Below, piece by piece: positions 22,901 to 33,026 of a stretch of 64,000 nucleotides of DNA. The notes beneath the pieces were generated by a model that did no database searches, was not told the DNA's origin, and was given only the letters and a program-made list of their open reading frames with translations. The stretch spans positions 26,304 to 90,303 of the forward strand of contig DF241181.1 in NCBI GenBank assembly GCA_000507305.1, in the 5' to 3' direction. The translations under genes and the position numbers were made by a program. The stretch's first letter is position 1, and every line of letters begins with the position of its first letter. This DNA comes from Breviolum minutum Mf 1.05b.01 (taxonomy: Eukaryota > Sar > Dinophyceae > Suessiales > Symbiodiniaceae).

Positions 22901-22987
22901 TTTCTTCAGGTCGCTAAGCTTTGCTTTGCAGATGATGGACGTGTCCAACATTTTGAAGAATATTGGCATGGAAAGTACCTTGGTTGA
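16803..22987 (+). CDS. SnoaL/NTF2-like protein gene, five exons, 144 residues
   Basis: Exons 16803-16913, 18078-18141, 21085-21155, 21795-21905 and 22910-22987 join in phase to a 144-residue protein. It opens DHAIDWVNRYGKAWQEQSVQ, passes EDGEYVERPYD and GIANYWITHIQ, and ends HFEEYWHGKYLG then TGA. That order (RYGxAWEExD, LFTED, YxExPF, GxxxIxxYW, W.A.FD, KL.F.xDG, FEEYWH) is the SnoaL-like/NTF2-fold pattern, and the stop falls where the family ends, so the gene looks complete. Family members are small cone-shaped proteins that act as isomerases, hydrolases or binding modules; the substrate here is unknown. Introns are 1164, 2943, 639 and 1004 bp; donors are GA, GC, GA and GT, and every acceptor is AG followed by G. 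The start ATG is inferred from domain position; an upstream exon cannot be excluded. Confidence 0.85.
17567..17662 (+). CDS. exon-like segment inside SnoaL-like gene intron 1
   Basis: Strong acceptor TTTTTCTTTTCTAG^, then LDEGEQNARWSVLLSEFERF and SLETVSTFVAD, with a GACA^GTGAGC donor. It lies between SnoaL exons 1 and 2, which join directly without it, so it could be an alternative exon, a nested gene or chance. Confidence 0.25.
17777..17881 (+). CDS. exon-like segment inside SnoaL-like gene intron 1
   Basis: Exactly 35 codons between CGATGCAG^ and ATGCTCCAG^GTGGTG: VLISYPGYSGGKDRTVGKSF then ASHARNPNEPFAMLQ. Both splice sites are canonical and the phase is 0. Including it in the SnoaL-like protein would break a contiguous family motif. 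The minus strand is open too. Confidence 0.3.
18078..18141 (+). CDS. SnoaL-like gene exon 2
   Basis: After GCTCAG the segment encodes EDGEYVERPYD and NGIYRGHA plus one base. It ends CATGCAG^GCAACC with a GC donor. The leftover G joins the GC of exon 3 to give Gly in GHAGIANYW, an exact phase match. Confidence 0.85.
18195..18264 (+). repeat. (GTT)n microsatellite with GGT tail
   Basis: About 15 GTT units then GGT/GCT variants; in intron 2 of the SnoaL-like gene. Confidence 0.9.
19251..19362. repeat. strong hairpin element (K)
   Basis: CCAACATACCCCTGGAGCAT and CCAGGGGTATGTTGG arms about 100 bp apart. The core (GAAAGGAATTCCTTCAT) resembles 700-720, a second remnant. Confidence 0.68.
19597..20312 (+). 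repeat. tandem repeat, unit about 310-335 bp, 2.2 copies
   Basis: CACGATGGAATATTTTCCCA and GACCCGATGGCTACTAGATC recur at about 19616, 19951 and 20265 (third copy short and diverged). Each unit ends in a T/C-rich tract of TTTTCC repeats. It gives repeated peptide shadows, but no coding role is supported. Confidence 0.8.
21085..21155 (+). CDS. SnoaL-like gene exon 3
   Basis: Acceptor CGAAG^GC. Encodes IANYWITHIQARERHVHFTH and ends HSE at CAGCGAG^GACTTT (GA donor). The next exon also begins GAC, so intron borders share AG^GAC. Read-through in this frame reaches a stop (TGA) at 21198-21200. Confidence 0.85.
21669..21766 (+). mobile_element. palindromic family G copy
   Basis: CACTCAATGTATGGTATATT and AAATATTCCATACCTTGAGC arms around an AT-rich loop. 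Lies in SnoaL-like gene intron 3. Confidence 0.68.
21795..21905 (+). CDS. SnoaL-like gene exon 4
   Basis: 37 codons after TCGGTAG^GACATG: DMVLDAEKG, then MAKWEARFDVRPAPEKPWKT. The W-A-x-F pattern is a core strand of SnoaL proteins. Ends AGAATG^GTGGGT, the only GT donor in the gene. A family C hairpin begins about 30 bases into the following intron. Confidence 0.85.
21934..22062 (+). mobile_element. family C-like copy in SnoaL-like gene intron 4
   Basis: TACACCTGAAAATTAACAGC to GTGTTAGCTTTCCAGGGTG; enlarged core. Confidence 0.6.
22910..22987 (+). CDS. SnoaL-like gene exon 5, with stop
   Basis: Acceptor ATTTCTTCAG^GTCGCT with a clear pyrimidine run. Encodes VAKLCFADDGRVQHFEEYWH followed by GKYLG and TGA at 22985-22987. 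A palindromic family F element follows 15 bases later, so the 3' UTR is short or contains it. Confidence 0.85.
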   Translation, partial: VAKLCFADDGRVQHFEEYWHGKYLG

Positions 22988-23001
22988 AACAACCCATATG
23001 G

Positions 23002-23101
23002 ATGTTTCCCAAAATAGGGGTACCCCCAAATCATCCATTTTAATAGGGTTTTCCATTATAAACCATCCATTTTGGGGTACCCCTATTTTTGGAAACACCC
23101 A
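23002..23101 (-). mobile_element. palindromic family F copy, opposite orientation
   Basis: Starts ATGTTTCCCAAAATAGGGGT; its core (CATTTTAATAGGGTTTTCCA) is the reverse complement of that at 11249. Sits 15 bases after the SnoaL-like stop. Confidence 0.82.
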
Positions 23102-23561
23102 TAAATGAATGTATATCTATTATGGGGAAGAATCCTGCATGTATATTTAGGTATACGTTCAACGAAATTCATGTAGGTAGATATACCATACAGGGATATC
23201 ACGGATGGGCCAGGTAGTTTCGGCTTTAGGAGCAAGTTAAGTATTGACATCTGAAAATCCCGCAAACAAAAAACACAACATGTTTTGAGACGTTTTGGAG
23301 CTAACAAGTTGTTCCCAAGTGCATTTTAGTTCGAGGGCAAGGGACAGGATGGTGTCGCCGATCAAAGGGAAGCGGTGATGCTTAAGATGATGAACACTTT
23401 TGGGTTCATAAATGGTGAGGTTCCATGTTCTTTTTGTAAACCTTAGATCTTTTTGTATACTAAAAAGCAGGGTTAGACACCAGGAACTATTTCAAGTCGT
23501 TTCTAAGTTCATAACCCCCCGTTTTTTGGCCACCGTTTTTTTTTCCGAAAAGAAATCCGAG

Positions 23562-23709
23562 GTCCTTCCAACATGCTTCAAAAGGCTTGCGAGATCCCCG
23601 TGCACGGCGCGGTCGCTGTGGTGTCAAACGGAAGTTGCCAGATTTAGAGGGGGCCACCTGTTGCAACGAATGCCTTCATGATGCCTTCCTGGGACCTTTT
23701 AGTCGAGAG
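23562..23709 (+). CDS. exon-like segment with CC..C motif
   Basis: Between ATCCGAG^G and CGAGAG^GTGAGC, a consensus GT donor. Reads GRCGVKRKLPDLEGATCCNE then CLHDAFLGPFSRE. The Cys pattern hints at metal binding but no family is recognised. The SnoaL-like gene already has its stop upstream, so this would be another gene. Confidence 0.35.
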
Positions 23710-23769
23710 GTGAGCTAGGGGTGGGACCGCGTAGAAAATCTTCTGGTTTAGGTGGAGTTTGGAAGGAGC

Positions 23770-23870
23770 ATCCATGAAACTAACATTTTCGCACTTTTAA
23801 AAAATTGATGGTTGGAAGACGATCCTTTCCTTTTGGGGATTGGCCCATGTTAGTTTTTTTCGGGAGTGTA
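23770..23870 (+). mobile_element. family C copy
   Basis: CATCCATGAAACTAACATTT, GGAAGACGATCCTTTCC core, and CATGTTAGTTTTTTTCGGGA. Confidence 0.7.
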
Positions 23871-23924
23871 AATGTTTTTAGTGATCTAAGGAGGCTTTTT
23901 TTTTTGGGGGGGGGGCAGTTCAAC

Positions 23925-24020
23925 TAATGGCAAATTGGGTTTGGGGCCCGGTGGTTTGGGATTCTCGGGGTAACCCCTAACAGTCTTTTTCTTAAGGGAA
24001 AACCGGACCCAAACCACCAA
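23925..24020. repeat. inverted-repeat element (family L)
   Basis: GGGTTTGGGGCCCGGTGGTT and CGGACCCAAACCACCAATG arms. Confidence 0.58.
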
Positions 24021-24248
24021 TGTACCATTAGCTCTGAAATCGGTACAACGGTTTACTTCTATAGTTTTTACCTACTTTTGGGGGAAGCATCCACAATGAA
24101 TTGGTGATTTTCTTCAACAGTATCCCTGGCAGTCAAGATCACCATTCTTTAAATGGTTCTTCACAAAAAGATCCATGGCCAATCAGTTAATCTTCACTGT
24201 CCAAATGATTTTTTTTTTGAAACACGTGAAGCTGGCTGACTTTTCCAG

Positions 24249-24452
24249 GCTTTGCGTTTGGAAGCTCGGAAAGTGAAAGAGAGCCAAGTGCACCATGGCT
24301 ATATGGATGAAACATTGCCGAAAGTGCCAGTGGTGTACAATGCGTGCCCTGGCGTGCAAGATGTAAAGAAGGGACATATACCTGAAATTCGTGTGATTTT
24401 TTGGGAAGAATCTCACCATCATGGAAACAAACGAGGAGGTCATCGCATTTGA
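24249..24452 (+). CDS. exon-like segment
   Basis: Acceptor GACTTTTCCAG^G. The frame reads ALRLEARKVKESQVHHGYMD then ETLPKVPVVYNACPGVQDVK and stays open to TGA at 24450. The real 3' border may lie near 24357. No domain recognised. Confidence 0.3.
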   Translation, partial: ALRLEARKVKESQVHHGYMDETLPKVPVVYNACPGVQDVKKGHIPEIRVIFWEESHHHGNKRGGHRI

Positions 24453-25770
24453 CCAGTACAGTTGCTGAACTGTCTAATTCATGCTAATTCGACATAATTC
24501 GACCATTTCAGCTTGTCACTTAACAGTTGTATGTCGGATTATCTTGGTAGTTTTTCTTTTTCGTAAAGTATTGGTCAATCCAGATTTCGATGGGATTTCT
24601 ACGTGCTCTTATCAATTCTGTGCCTCATAAATCTTTACACCTCAAGGTCGTCGAACGTGTATGTGCGTAGGTGTGCGGGCACCCATATGTGAGTATTGCG
24701 GCCTATAACGGTGTGAAGACGTATGTGTGTGCGTAGTGCCCTTTCTCCTCTTGAAGGACAAATGCCAAAAGTATGATCTCAATAAAGTGATGGCAAATCC
24801 ACAACTCAATGGGACGACCAGATTATTTTGGCTGGGAAACACAACACCTACATACCTGTATATTTTTTTGTGGTTGTGTGGTTACTTGTCACTTTACAAA
24901 GCTTTTAAGCCATTTACATCGATTTGTTGATGACAGACATCATTCAAGAAGGGATCACGGCAATGCTGTGTTCGCTGATGCTATTCCATTACTCTACTTT
25001 TCTAACTTCCAAGACATCTAAGTTCTGGGGCCAGCCAAGCGTATCTTACTGCCCCTTTCCCAAGAAAAATCCACTACGAGGATCAGCAAAGTCTTGAAGG
25101 TACCTAAAGATGAAGATTTTATTTCGCTCCTTGCTTGCAAAAAAAAACGACAGAATACCAACAAAGCGGGCCCCTACCAGTAATACATGGTTTAACCTCG
25201 GATCTATAGATGGTCTTATAAATGGGCAACTGGGGGTATGGCTATAACCCCCATACCCCCCATATAAGTGGATTTAAAATCGTATTTGTAACTGGTACGG
25301 GCCCACTTTGAAGTTTGAGCTGGAAAAAAACGACTGTGATAAGTGTTTTTTTTGGTTGATCTAATATTATGGGTAACAAGGTCCTATTATTAAAAAATAT
25401 AGAGAAATATGTTTTATGTTTTTTTTTTGAATCCTCAATTTCCGCACTTGTGAATTTCTCATGCTTTGGTCAGATGGCAGGATGTTCAACTTATGTTTTT
25501 GGTATAGTTTTTGACATTCTTGTCACCAGTTTTTTGCTATTGCCCCTGCCCAGTTTCCCCTCCCCAGAATCTGTGTTTTTGGTGCAAAACTTGGATTTTT
25601 TTCATATGATTTCCATAAGATGTTCAAAGATTTCCATAAGATGTTCATAAGATTTCGATAAGATTCTTATATTTTCCAAGTTGTTTTTCTGATCTTTTAA
25701 TGGTTTTCTTATGGCTGTCCTGAAAACAATTCGGATCCGTCTGAATTTTTTGCTAACTTTCATGGAGTTC

Positions 25771-25868
25771 TAAGGGGCCCACCCCACAATGCCACGTTTC
25801 CCCCCTTAGGCCTTATCAAGGCCCTTATTTCCTGGCCGGGGTGGCATTGGGGGGGTACCCTTAGATTT
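25771..25868 (+). mobile_element. family J G/C-run element copy
   Basis: CTAAGGGGCCCACCCCACAA and GGCATTGGGGGGGTACCC; core AAGGCCCTTATTTCCTGG. Same layout as 2690. Confidence 0.6.
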
Positions 25869-26261
25869 CCATAAATTCGCACGTAGAGCTGAACCTGTTC
25901 ACCTCCACAAAACTTAGCATCTATGGTTCAAGGTGACACATGGGAATTTCGAGATATTTAGAATACTTCAGAATATATGGAACCTATAGCCTCCAAACTT
26001 AGTCCTGACATTTTTTTTGAAGATGTCATTAGATGCTCCTCTCTACTCCCAAGAAATGTTTTGAATTGAGCCGAGTTTGAGAATCTTTGATCAGTCATCC
26101 CAGCCTCATCACAATAGGAGTGGATTCCTGCTAGGGATGGTGTTCCCACGTGTTTAAGAAAAGTTCTATATTGGAAGTGGATCATGAGTTGTTCTTCCCC
26201 TCCAGGTAGGGTGACTTGCCGGGCAAGATAAGAAGCACGTAAACCAGGTTAAGACAAACCA

Positions 26262-26352
26262 TGATATACACTCCCATATGCTCCATGTATGGAATATTTA
26301 GCTACTTTTACCATACTTTTAAGCCAAATGTAGGTAGATATTCCATAGAAGC
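26262..26352 (+). mobile_element. palindromic family G copy
   Basis: TCCCATATGCTCCATGTATG and AGATATTCCATAGAAGCATA arms. Confidence 0.66.
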
Positions 26353-26814
26353 ATATGGGACTGACTATATATGTCACTATACCAATTCAACTTTGTGGCA
26401 CCTGCCGAGGTGGTATCGACGTTTGGCGAATGAGCAATTGGTGGAGGAAAGTGACATGAAACTTGGATGAAAGTTGTGTTATTCTTTTTGCTTTTGCGGT
26501 AATAGTTTCACTTTCTAGTATCATTTACTATGGGTTTCATCACCGATTTGTTGAAAAAATCACATTTTTCATGGGATTCATCACCTTCAAAGGGACATTA
26601 ATCATGTTGATTTTGCCTTGCATATCTAAGGAAAGGTATCCCTTTGTTGAGACCTTGGGGTATTTTGCCAAGAACTCGGTGTTTGAGACATGACCTGGCA
26701 GGAAAGGTAAGGTAGTGTAAATAGTTGGTGAGAAATCAGTATATTTTAGTACAGATACATGGGCAGTGGTTCCCTCCCAGTAACAGTGGAAAGTGAAGGT
26801 CGGATATGTATAGT

Positions 26815-26852
26815 CTATATATATATATAGTTGTATATATATATATATATAT
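26815..26852 (+). repeat. (TA)n microsatellite
   Basis: Two TA runs split by GTTG. Similar short TA runs occur at 10430-10450, 11083-11098, 20458-20475, 22752-22767, 34766-34790, 47750-47762 and 54692-54708. Confidence 0.85.
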
Positions 26853-26955
26853 TTACTCCCTATACGTATGATTCTACGTTTTCGCCACTTACCACTTACA
26901 TCTCAAGGATTTCCTTGAAAGGGCCACTTTCGCTTGCGCAAATATTTTTCTTCAG

Positions 26956-27093
26956 CTGGAATGTGCAACCAAATTATCGCAGCAAAACCTGCATGTCATA
27001 GTGCTAGAGACTATGCTTTCAAGCACCATCGAAGATTCGAAAGCAAACCAGTGTCGATGGAGGCATGTGAACATTCACTTCGGGCTGAGTAGC
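26956..27093 (+). CDS. exon-like segment
   Basis: Acceptor TTTTTCTTCAG^ followed by GMCNQIIAAKPACHSARDYA and FKHHRRFESKPVSMEAC; TAG at 27091. A GT donor after GAGGCAT would end it earlier. Unknown protein. Confidence 0.25.
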
Positions 27094-27359
27094 TGGCTTC
27101 ATAGGTGGAAAGCATGAAGATGGTGAGCTTAAGTGCCCAATTCCATCACCCCAGTCGCTATTCACAATATGGACAGAACATTCCCTCTTTTAACTTTTCT
27201 TGAGACTTGCGGCATGCGGTTATAATACTTAAATCCATAAAATGTCCTTTTTTTGGGATTTTCCAGGTGATGTCCAACAAAAAACAACCATCTTTTTTTG
27301 GGGGAAAAAGAGGGATTTCCCATTTTGAGGTGCCCATCTTTGGGATGAAGCATGTCACT

Positions 27360-27525
27360 TCTTGCGGCAGCATCTGAGATGCTTGGGTGCGCAGTTCTTT
27401 ATCTTGCCGATCTCCAGCCATGGAACTTCCGACGGTGGGAACGTGAGTCCATTCGTGGTGAGGGAGGCCGCGGAAGGCTTGCTGTACAAGGCTTCGGGAA
27501 AACTTCGGGAAAAGGAGACTGAAGG
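27360..27525 (+). other. GC-rich island with two open plus frames
   Basis: Both SEMLGCAVLYLADLQPWNFR and VSPFVVREAAEGLLYKASGK are open here. Neither is recognised, so I call only a likely exon region. Confidence 0.25.
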
Positions 27526-27769
27526 GGGTGTTGGGTGTATTGGTGTATCAATTGATTTGGTGATATTTACGGGGTGAAGGGGTGTATTACCCAGTTCATA
27601 TAGGTAGTTAATACTATGATTTTAAAGACAGATTTGGGATTTCTGAACCATCAACAGGGTGAAACATGGGTGAAGAAGGTGTGAAACATGGCGAAAAATG
27701 AGGAGAACACATGTTCTTATACATGAAGTTGTCTGAAACTTCAAGACGAAAAACGAATGAATCAATCAC

Positions 27770-27832
27770 ACTCCCCGAAAATTAACATGTCACCTCCAAT
27801 CACTGATTTCAGACTATATTAGTTTTCTGATT
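27770..27832 (+). mobile_element. short hairpin remnant, family C type
   Basis: ACTCCCCGAAAATTAACATG and ATATTAGTTTTCTGA arms with most of the core lost. Confidence 0.45.
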
Positions 27833-27965
27833 TGTTTTGCTAAAAGACTAACACATTTAGTTACTACAGTATGACACTTTTGAGACCGCAACTTTCAATT
27901 TAGTAAGTGGCCTTGGGGGGACTGTACCAAGGGGTAACCCTCAAATTCCCATGATTCATGATCAT

Positions 27966-28066
27966 TTTAGGATCCATGTATGGCATATTTGCCTATACAT
28001 GAATGGTTGATTTTTTATGGTAATTTAATAGGCAAATATACCAGGCTACCATGGATCCTTTGGGTA
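27966..28066 (+). mobile_element. palindromic family G copy
   Basis: GGATCCATGTATGGCATATT and AATATACCAGGCTACCATGG then ATCC arms. Confidence 0.66.
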
Positions 28067-28175
28067 TGACGAATGCCGTTTCGGTGCTTTTCGATGAAGG
28101 TCCTGGCCAAATCGATCAAATCCATGCGTGATTTGCCACTCGTTCTCATGCGCTTTTCAGTGGCGGTGGCATCTA
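28060..28175 (-). CDS. exon-like segment, minus strand
   Basis: On the complement, after TTTTAG^, the frame reads DATATEKRMRTSGKSRMDLI then DLARTFIEKHRNGIRHTQR. Family G and a GTT microsatellite flank it. Function unknown. Confidence 0.28.
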
Positions 28176-28254
28176 AAACTGTGCTTTGGCTAGTTTTGAG
28201 ATATGATTTAGTAAAGTGAAACAAACACAAGTAAATCAAACCTCTTTTGTTTCT

Positions 28255-28287
<33 letters not shown>
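28255..28287 (+). repeat. (GTT)n microsatellite
   Basis: Eleven GTT units. Confidence 0.9.
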
Positions 28288-28499
28288 TCCATGTTTGATG
28301 TTTATGTCTGATAGAAGTAACTTGGTCACCATTTTTTTTATGATTGTGCATGGCTCATTTTGTCTTTTAGTTCCAATGTCGAGGCAACAATAACTTTCCA
28401 TCAAGACATCCAGCAGAACTCTTGAACAAGTGCCTTAAAGAACATGAGGGAGTATCATGATCATTCTTCTAACAAGCCGCTCTGGTGAAAAAAACATGC

Positions 28500-28842
28500 G
28501 CATAGTTTGGGTTGCCCCCTCTTCCAGTCATAGTTACCACCAGGAGTTTTAAGTTTTTTTGTTTTTAAGTGGGGTTGGGCAATTTATATCGACCTCAGAA
28601 GAGGTCACCCCAAAAGGTAGTTTAGGAAGGGAATCCTACCCAAAATGGCCTTAATTCAGATCTGCGGGGGTGGGGCCCTCATGAAAAGGAAAACGGCCTT
28701 AATTCAGATCTTTGCAGACGGCTGGGGGGAGTGCAGGATGTCCGAAGTGTGGTGGCCTCCATTCAGATTAAGGATTTACAACAATATTGCCCAGATTATA
28801 AACCTTGATTTGCCACTACTACTGGGAAGGGGTTTCCAACCC
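28500..28842. mobile_element. larger inverted-repeat element (Q), about 340 bp
   Basis: TTGGGTTGCCCCCTCTTCCA left and GGGAAGGGGTTTCCAACCCA right. Inside, GGCCTTAATTCAGATCT occurs twice and a third diverged copy near 28753. A related piece lies at about 35525-35630. Confidence 0.5.
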
Positions 28843-28935
28843 AGTGCCGTTTTTTTCAGGACGTCAAGCGGCCGGTGCCATTGCTGCGTTCGGGTGAGTT
28901 AGCCTTGCAGGAGGCACGGAAAAAAAATCCAGTGA

Positions 28936-29035
28936 TACTGTTGATGGACGAAATCCTGCACCAACTGGGATGGTTAAAACCCTATATGGGATAATCATCA
29001 TCCTTGGTGGTGCAGGATTTTGTCCATCAACAGTA
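28936..29035 (+). mobile_element. MITE-like family A copy
   Basis: Near-perfect arms TACTGTTGATGGACGAAAT and ATTTTGTCCATCAACAGTA with TA on each side. The matching changes in both arms (ACG/TGT) suggest arm correction. Confidence 0.82.
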
Positions 29036-29429
29036 TGTTAGGCATTGGTTGGTAGCCAAGGTTGGTGGTCGAGCCAATTTTTTGAATTATAGGGACGTCA
29101 CAAAATTGGTGGGACTGTGAACAACTGTGGTTCTGATCGTTTCTGCATATGCATATCGCAGCGACGAAGCTATAGATGAAGAAAATCCTATCAAAAAAAC
29201 AACAACATCCTACATATCCTGCCTAGTCAATCGTAACGCATTGATGAATGATTAAACCATGCTGCCATGCATCAGATGATCATGACTGTATGCTTAGATG
29301 ATATGATTTAGTTGTTGGCATAGATGAAGTCCTATTTTTATTGTAATGTTTCCATCATTTCAGTGCCAACTTCCAGCCCAAACATATCAACTGAAAAGTT
29401 GATCTATGATTATTGGACCGAACAAAACC

Positions 29430-29580
29430 GCTAGGGCCATGCAGTACACAGCACGGAGGAGGAGACGGAAGAATTTCTGGAGCAGGTGCTGAGGGTGTAT
29501 TTGTGCCCCTTGGCATCAGACCGACTTGAGTGGCGAGTTCACACATCTCATTCTTGTTCTTGCGGATCCTCAGATGGTTT
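29430..29580 (-). CDS. exon-like segment, minus strand
   Basis: The complement gives RIRKNKNEMCELATQVGLMP then RGTNTPSAPAPEILPSPPP, a basic helix followed by a Pro-rich linker. No family recognised. Confidence 0.28.
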
Positions 29581-29699
29581 AGAGTCACCACCCATGGAAA
29601 CATCCAAGTCATCTTAGCCATCTTCCAAACACAGAAACTGAGAAGAGATGCGGACCCCTTTGAAGTATCTAAGACATAGACATAAGACCTATATATAAT

Positions 29700-29798
29700 C
29701 TGGGTGGTGGATTCAATTATGTTGTATTTTCATCCCTACTTGGGGAAGATTACCAGTTTGGACTAGTATTTTTCAACTGGGTTGAAACCACCAACTAG
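29700..29798 (+). mobile_element. family E element copy
   Basis: GGTGGTGGATTCAATTATG, CTACTTGGGGAAGATTACC, GGGTTGAAACCACCAACTAG. Confidence 0.72.
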
Positions 29799-30020
29799 TC
29801 GTGAATTCAATGGGGTTTGACTGGAGCAAGGCTTGAATTCGCAATAAGACTGCCCAACTTGGCCCAACTGCCACCGTTGTGGTGTTTCCAGCCACAAGGC
29901 CTTACATTTTCCTGTGCTGTTGGTTCTGAATAGGGCCGGCAATGGGTTTCTTTGAGATTGGTTTCAAGTTGATTGTTTTGGCAAAACTCACCGATGTATT
30001 GGGGTGATTTCTATTGAATA

Positions 30021-30116
30021 TCTAGTTTTTTTTTTCATTTTCACCCCGGACCTTGGGCAAAATGTTTCAATTTGACTACTGTAATATTTTTCAATGGGGT
30101 TGAAACCACCAACTAG
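30021..30116 (+). mobile_element. family E element copy, left end eroded
   Basis: CTAGTTTTTTTTTTCATTTT, ACCCCGGACCTTGGGCAAAA, GGGTTGAAACCACCAACTAG. Confidence 0.68.
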
Positions 30117-30261
30117 AACCTTATGATGCACAAGGCATAGTGTTGATGCCTGAAGTTTTGCTAAGAAGAAGGCAGTAATTATATGTGCGATCGGGTCTAA
30201 ACTCCCATTTGTTCTCTGTGTTAGGGGATAAACTCATCAACCCAATAGTAGGGGTTAATAT

Positions 30262-30352
30262 ACCCATTGTATTGTAAGGATTCCGGACATTTTTCATGTG
30301 GGATGAATTTATCGCCAAAATAAGGAGTTGATCCACCCCAGCACATATGGGT
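30262..30352. repeat. dispersed repeat R, copy 1
   Basis: GTGGGATGAATTTATCGCC and GGAGTTGATCCACCCCAGC match the segment at 50600-50668. Confidence 0.5.
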
Positions 30353-30359
30353 GAATACA

Positions 30360-31040
30360 TCACTTGTGCAAGGTTTCAGCAAATGTTGGTAGGTGAACTA
30401 TGGAAGATGTAGCGATGTCATGTGACTTAAGCTTCCGCAGAAGTTAACTTAGTACAGTAAATTCCACCGAAAAGGTCGCCTATATTGTTGGAAAACAAGA
30501 ATACTATAGATACTTCCTATTCCATGCTACCTTAGGCATCACCTGATGAATGTTTACCTTTTAAGAAAGAAAAGAAAATCCTCAGTGTGTCTGTGAACTC
30601 CTTGTGATTTGATACAACAAGTTGTCATCTCTCAGACGGATTAGTAGGAGTTTTATGCGCTTGTTGCTTGGGAATTCCGTTCTTAACCAAAACCATTAGG
30701 ATGAGGATGTCGGCTTGAATATTTTTTGAGTGCCTCATTTGAGCATCGAACTCAAAACCCGAAGTCATAGGAGTCGATTTTGATTGTCTGGAAGAATCTC
30801 TAGGTGATCCAAAAAGGGAGACATGTTGGCTTCATGAAAGTTTGCTAAGATAGTTTCGCTGATGGGGCAGTATCATCCAAAAGACTATTGACTATTGGGG
30901 TATGTTTGGGAGAGTGCTGGACTGTTAGATACTTAATGTATAATTCATATTCTCCAAAATACAGTACCAACATATCTCCCACTAGATCGGTTACACATTA
31001 GAGAAGGCATCGGCCTTGCGCTCAAAAAATTCGGGGGAAG
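30360..31040. other. AT-rich stretch with nothing recognised
   Basis: No element family member or exon-like island seen. A small GC-rich piece follows at 31125-31200 with several open frames (QESAGRRSVHVSLVKLASKD in one), too short to call. Confidence 0.5.
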
Positions 31041-31867
31041 ATGTGAACATTTTTTGGGGGAACTGGCAGTGATTGGCCACTGAGCCAACTCAGGTCTTTG
31101 TCGTGATCTTTTTTGCCTCCATGCTTTTGTACAAGAAAGTGCAGGTCGCCGCAGCGTCCACGTGTCTCTTGTCAAACTGGCAAGCAAGGATGCCAGCTGT
31201 CGTTGTTTTGAGCTTATTATTAAAATTTTTTATTATAAGGAGTACTAAAGTTATCTAAAATTTATTCCCACCCTTAACTGCCCAATGTCGATGAATAGAC
31301 CTCATTTCTTTTCTTGCATTGTAGTTTGAGATCACTGGTGAAAATCTTGACTTCTCGTTTATACGAATCTATGGGTGATCCGCAACCAAAAGGGTGAACA
31401 AAGAAGCTGCAACGCACGACATTTCATGCACTTCAGAAGGGTGGATCCTGATTAAGGTAGGGAAACCAATCAAGATCCAACAGTACTGCATATGTCAGTT
31501 AATTAGGTTGACCATAAAATGATACTGTCACCTACTAGTCCTGGAGCATTATGAGCTGTCGAACGTGTGTGCAGAAATTAAATCTCCAACCCGAGGGTAG
31601 CTATTGACCACGAAAGGGTATGGCGAACAAAAACTATGAGGTCAAACAAAAGAAAACAGAAATCCTTAGTATCATTGAAGTCGTGGTCCCTAAATGGTAG
31701 ACCTACTGTAAATCTATCACTGCAAAATGGTGTCATTGTGGAAACTGCTTTTCTTTTGGGCCGGTATTTTTCTTAGAGTCCATGTTCAGTTCTTAACGGA
31801 CATACACCCTATTTGATCCATACCGCAATTCTTGTGTTTTTTGTTTTTTTTTGAAGTACTCGGAAGT

Positions 31868-32025
31868 CAGCTGAGCAGTGACCAAAACCCTGGTTAATTG
31901 TTGTATAGAGGGGATGAAATCCTACCCAGCTATATGGGGATTGTAATAAGCCATTATAAGGAACCCTATTAAACAACCAGGATTCAATGGAATGTCAACC
32001 GGGTTTTGCTGCCGTTGCTCAGCTG
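31868..32025 (+). mobile_element. family H element copy
   Basis: CAGCTGAGCAGTGACCAAAA to TTGCTCAGCTG, inverted ends. Contains CCATTATAAGGAACCCTATT. Ends just before an exon-like segment. Confidence 0.74.
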
Positions 32026-32045
32026 GTTTCAATGGTTTTTTTCAG

Positions 32046-32161
32046 GCGCATTCGTGATGGTGATTCCATCGAAGTGGCCACTGTGAAGAACTTGGGACGC
32101 AAAATGGCAGAAGACTTCAAGATGTCACCTGTCTGGAGTTTCCTGGTTCCCTTAATGGGTG
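32046..32161 (+). CDS. exon-like segment
   Basis: Acceptor GGTTTTTTTCAG^G and donor GGGTG^GTAGGT. Reads RIRDGDSIEVATVKNLGRKM then AEDFKMSPVWSFLVPLMG. It begins about 20 bases after a family H element, which thus supplies sequence just upstream of the acceptor. Unknown protein. Confidence 0.35.
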
Positions 32162-32971
32162 GTAGGTAGCATATAATCACCCAATTGGCAATATATACCA
32201 TTTACATAATAGCACTTATATTTTGGCGCAATGGTGGAAAACAAACGATCCAAATCTGAAAATTTCATTAATGTTCAACATCTCCGCGACATATACGCAT
32301 TTGTTAAGTGTAGTTGGTGGACCCTGTTTGTTACTAGCCTAGGAATCCCAAATAACAAAGAAATGTTGAGTCAAAAATTGTGTTTTCGACAAGGGTCGCT
32401 CAACCATCACCGAGTAATCAGTAATCCTTGCAACAAAGCACTTCAATTTCCAACACGGTTTTCAGGATGCTACTGAGAGTTGAGTAGGTTATGACATGTC
32501 ATCAACCATCACTAAAAGTCTCATGTACCCAAATGAAAAATGTGTGTAAGATATGTAAGGCTTATGTAAAGGAACCCCCTCAAACAGCCTTGTGAGGTCA
32601 GTACCTCCATTTTGGGTAACTTTTGGTGAACTTTATGTCGTGAACTAACTAAGGCCTACAACATTGGTTGGTGTTGGTTGCTTTTGGAAACAGAAAACGG
32701 TTTCAAGAGAGTTCTGGAGATACAATAGACTTGTTTAAGAGATTCTTTCGTCGAAATTGCTTTTTGTTTAAGGTCTTCATGACTCTAGATCATTACTTCG
32801 GCATTGCTCCCATGCTTTGATGATGGTTGATATTAAAATAGTCTCTAAATTTACGTCTTTGAGATTCAAATATATCCAATGTGTCATATTTTTCTGCTTG
32901 TTCAAATTGTTGAATTGTTGACCACATTAAGGCCGTGAGCCATCAACCGTTGTTAGTTGCTCGTTTTCAGG

Positions 32972-33026
32972 TCCTATACATCTACAGAAGCTGGTGCGGA
33001 GAATCGTGTTGCTTGGTTTACATGGG
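32972..33026 (+). CDS. short exon-like segment
   Basis: Acceptor GCTCGTTTTCAG^G and possible donor ACATGG^GTTTTT. Frame SYTSTEAGAENRVAWFTW. Two other readings are also open, so the support is the splice borders only. Confidence 0.22.
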
